A stretch of DNA of 64,000 bases, from positions 41,883-105,882 of the forward strand of contig JAFRNM010000021.1 of NCBI GenBank assembly GCA_017430135.1. The letters are read 5' to 3'. Shown piece by piece: positions 62,211-64,000 of this stretch. The stretch is from Clostridia bacterium. GTDB lineage: Bacteria > Bacillota > Clostridia > TANB77 > CAG-508. How positions within the stretch are numbered: position 1 is the stretch's first letter; every line of letters begins with the position of its first letter. Below the pieces are notes generated by a model. That model was given only the letters and a program-made list of their open reading frames with translations, ran no database searches and was not told where the DNA came from. Position numbers and translations under genes: made by a program.

Positions 62211-62271
62211 AAATAGCTAATAACTTATTATTAGCTATTTATATTTTTCGTAATATCAAAATATTACGAAT
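62211..62271. terminator. Twin hairpins downstream of the ABC transporter genes
   Basis: AATAGCTAATAA/TTATTAGCTATT (62211-62238) and CGTAATAT/ATATTACG (62249-62268). Both are perfect stems. T-runs are modest, so the direction of termination is uncertain. Confidence 0.5.
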
Positions 62272-62301
62272 ATCTCAATAACTTGTAATTTTTTATTATG
62301 A

Positions 62302-63033
62302 TTATTTATTATCACTTATCATTTTCTTTTTGAACACTATAACTGAAATTACTAAAATAGCTATTGTGTAAGTGCAAAACACAACCATATTCCTTGCAGA
62401 TATAATTTCTAAATTATTATTCATTATTCCTTTTATTATAGTTACACAAGATTCAAAAGGTAGAAATTCACAAATTTTTGAAAATACATCTCCTAATAGC
62501 TCTCTTGGAAAATACATACCACTTGTAAAACATACAAGTTGAACTATAATACTTGATATTCCTGATGATGCTTTCTCTGAAAATAAACTACCTATTATTA
62601 TACCTATTGCTATAAATAATATTGCAATAACTATTGATATAAGTATTGCCCATATAATATTTATACTAAAACTTAATCCTAGAATAATTGCAAGTATAAA
62701 AAATAATGTATTTTGTATTATTATAATTGGAATAATTGATAACATATAACCTAGTATATATTCTATTGGTTTCATAGGGCTTATTCCTAGTCTTATAAGT
62801 AATGATGTTGTCCTATCTTTGCTAATTAGCATTGCTGTAAATAGTGATATAAATGAAAATCCAAATACTACAATTCCTGGAGTAAAATTTTGTAATTCAT
62901 AACTTTCGTTTGGAATATTTATTTGTTTAAATATAAATAATAAGAATAATGGTAATAATACAGAAAATATTATGCTTAATGGATCTCTTATAATTTCCTT
63001 AAAATTCCTTTTTGCAAAATTTAATATTCTCAT
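62302..63033 (-). CDS. ABC-2 type transporter permease
   Basis: 243 residues with six membrane helices, of the ABC-2 drug/lipid exporter type. FAKRNFKEIIRDPLSIIFSVLLPLFLLFIF opens the protein in two parts. A C-terminal GMYFPRELLGD loop before the last helices is typical. The start at 63031-63033 has AGGGGGTG at good distance; a GTG four codons earlier overlaps it. It forms the membrane part of the exporter with the ATPase gene ending one base upstream. Confidence 0.88.
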   Translation of the reverse strand: MRILNFAKRNFKEIIRDPLSIIFSVLLPLFLLFIFKQINIPNESYELQNFTPGIVVFGFSFISLFTAMLISKDRTTSLLIRLGISPMKPIEYILGYMLSIIPIIIIQNTLFFILAIILGLSFSINIIWAILISIVIAILFIAIGIIIGSLFSEKASSGISSIIVQLVCFTSGMYFPRELLGDVFSKICEFLPFESCVTIIKGIMNNNLEIISARNMVVFCTYTIAILVISVIVFKKKMISDNK

Positions 63034-63034
63034 A

Positions 63035-63757
63035 TTATAATTCACCCCCTGTTGCTATTTTTACAAAGGCATCTTCAAACTTTGTAACACCTGTTCTTTT
63101 TATTAGTTCTTCAGGTGTTCCAACATCTACTAAATTTCCTTTTGCCATTATTCCTACTCTATCTGACAAACTTTCTGCTTCTTCCATATAGTGAGTAGTT
63201 AATATTATTGTAATTTTTCCTTTTAGTGTCTCAATTACATTCCATAATTCTTTTCTTGCAATAACATCCAATCCAAGAGTTGGCTCATCTAAAAATAATA
63301 TTTTAGGCTCATTTATTAAAGCTATTGCAATAGATACTTTTCTTTGCCAACCACCTGATAATGTTTTTGCTTTTTGATTTAAAACCTCTTCTAATTTAAA
63401 CATCTTTATAAGTTCATTTATTTTTTCTTGCTTGTTTGATATTTGATATACACCTGCCATAAATTCTAAATTTTCTTTAACAGAAAGATTTGGTGCAATA
63501 GCGGTTTCTTGTGGAGAAACATTTAATATTTCTTTTATTTTTTGTCTATCTTTTATTATGTCTAATCCTTCTATCTTTATTTCTCCATCTGTTGGCAATA
63601 TTAGAGTTGAAAGCATTTTGATGGTTGTTGTTTTTCCTGCACCATTCGTTCCTAATAATGCAAATAATTCTCCATCTTTTATTTGTAAATTAATACCATG
63701 TACAGCTGTTTTTTCTTTAAATTTTTTTGTTAGATTATTTGTTTCAATTGCTAACAT
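63035..63757 (-). CDS. ABC transporter ATP-binding protein
   Basis: 240 residues. Walker A GTNGAGKTT (about 36-44), the signature LSGGWQRKVSIA (Trp variant of LSGGQ) and Walker B ILFLDEPTLGLD are present. TTHYMEEAESL supplies the switch His. It belongs to the CcmA/DrrA-like class that pairs with ABC-2 permeases, exporting antibiotics, lipids or peptides. It follows the AbrB-like gene by two bases. Confidence 0.92.
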   Translation of the reverse strand: MLAIETNNLTKKFKEKTAVHGINLQIKDGELFALLGTNGAGKTTTIKMLSTLILPTDGEIKIEGLDIIKDRQKIKEILNVSPQETAIAPNLSVKENLEFMAGVYQISNKQEKINELIKMFKLEEVLNQKAKTLSGGWQRKVSIAIALINEPKILFLDEPTLGLDVIARKELWNVIETLKGKITIILTTHYMEEAESLSDRVGIMAKGNLVDVGTPEELIKRTGVTKFEDAFVKIATGGEL

Positions 63758-63759
63758 TT

Positions 63760-63963
63760 TTATTTCTCCCCCTTTGGAAATATTTTATCTGACAAATCTT
63801 CAATGACTTCAGACTTTACCAAAGCAATTCCTTGTGCTTTATCACATAATACTATAATTGAATCTCCTGGCTTTATATCAAACATATCTCTTGCTTCTTT
63901 TGGAATTACAATTTGTCCTTTTTCTCCAACTTTACTTATTCCTACAAATTTATCTCTTTCCAT
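63760..63963 (-). CDS. AbrB/SpoVT-type DNA-binding protein
   Basis: 67 residues with a swapped-hairpin AbrB domain: ISKVGEKGQIVIPKEARDMFDI (about 9-30) then PGDSIIVLCD. It probably represses the ABC transporter genes that follow in the same operon. AAGGAGG precedes the ATG and a TATAAT-like -10 lies just upstream near the window end. Confidence 0.9.
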   Translation of the reverse strand: MERDKFVGISKVGEKGQIVIPKEARDMFDIKPGDSIIVLCDKAQGIALVKSEVIEDLSDKIFPKGEK

Positions 63964-64000
63964 TTTAGCCTCCTTAATTATACTTGTTATACTTTTCCTA

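Overview
The window comes from an AT-rich, spore-forming, low-GC Gram-positive bacterium, most likely an anaerobic gut-type member of the Clostridia. This rests on the sporulation genes (spoIIP, ylbJ, a dipicolinate synthase A homologue), murD, glmM, uppP and a SUF-type Fe-S operon, on strong purine-rich ribosome binding sites, and on consensus TTGACA/TATAAT promoters. Most genes lie on the minus strand. No phage structural genes, IS transposase, intact integrase, rRNA or CRISPR array is visible.

Region by region. 1-9.1 kb: 5' end of pgi, spoIIP, a membrane protein, glmM, the capsule regulators CpsB/CpsD/CpsC, and a sortase with its own small anchored substrate. 9.1-17.5 kb: an accessory island made of modules separated by broken copies of the 3' end of ugd. 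It holds two copies of an Rpn-family nuclease module, an ImmA/HTH antitoxin with a truncated toxin, a DUF3800 gene with an adjacent small structured RNA and an unknown 264-residue protein, and a four-gene operon with an MBL-fold enzyme. 17.5-35.2 kb: a surface-polysaccharide locus (ugd, acyltransferase, Wzx, Wzy, five glycosyltransferases, PglC/PglE/PglF-like bacillosamine-type genes, VanZ, galE). 35.5-43 kb: ylbJ, uppP, dpaA, a TPR protein, a coat-like protein and murD. 43-52.3 kb: tcdA, mnmA, sufUSDBC, a DtxR-type regulator, a BI-1 membrane protein and tRNA-Thr. 52.4-64 kb: short accessory genes (DUF1064, DUF1287, MazG-like, NUDIX, MYG1, ASCH, SodC), a DinD plus CI/LexA-like SOS module between two ~115-bp direct repeats, a phosphoglycolate-mutase-type phosphatase and an ABC transporter with an AbrB-like regulator.

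How it works together. The capsule locus reads as one minus-strand unit starting from a consensus promoter before the PglF-like gene. Sugar nucleotides are made by PglF/PglE/Ugd/GalE, a PglC-like enzyme starts the repeat unit on lipid, glycosyltransferases extend it, Wzx flips it, Wzy polymerises it, and CpsB/C/D control length and phosphorylation. UppP recycles the lipid. The suf genes supply Fe-S clusters and mnmA uses sulfur from SufS for tRNA thiolation.

Most interesting signals. (1) A roughly 70-nt three-way-junction RNA, with a perfect consensus promoter and a U-tract, lies tail-to-tail with a DUF3800 gene whose DESG motif carries a one-base frameshift. (2) A tightly coupled MBL-fold/unknown/membrane operon looks like an undescribed defence or stress module. 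(3) Several families of palindromic elements with conserved GC-rich blocks and variable but still pairing stems sit at gene 3' ends and punctuate the suf operon. (4) Repeated ugd 3' fragments point to recurrent insertion next to the capsule locus. (5) Two short genes of foreign composition share the same promoter-at-stop-codon layout.
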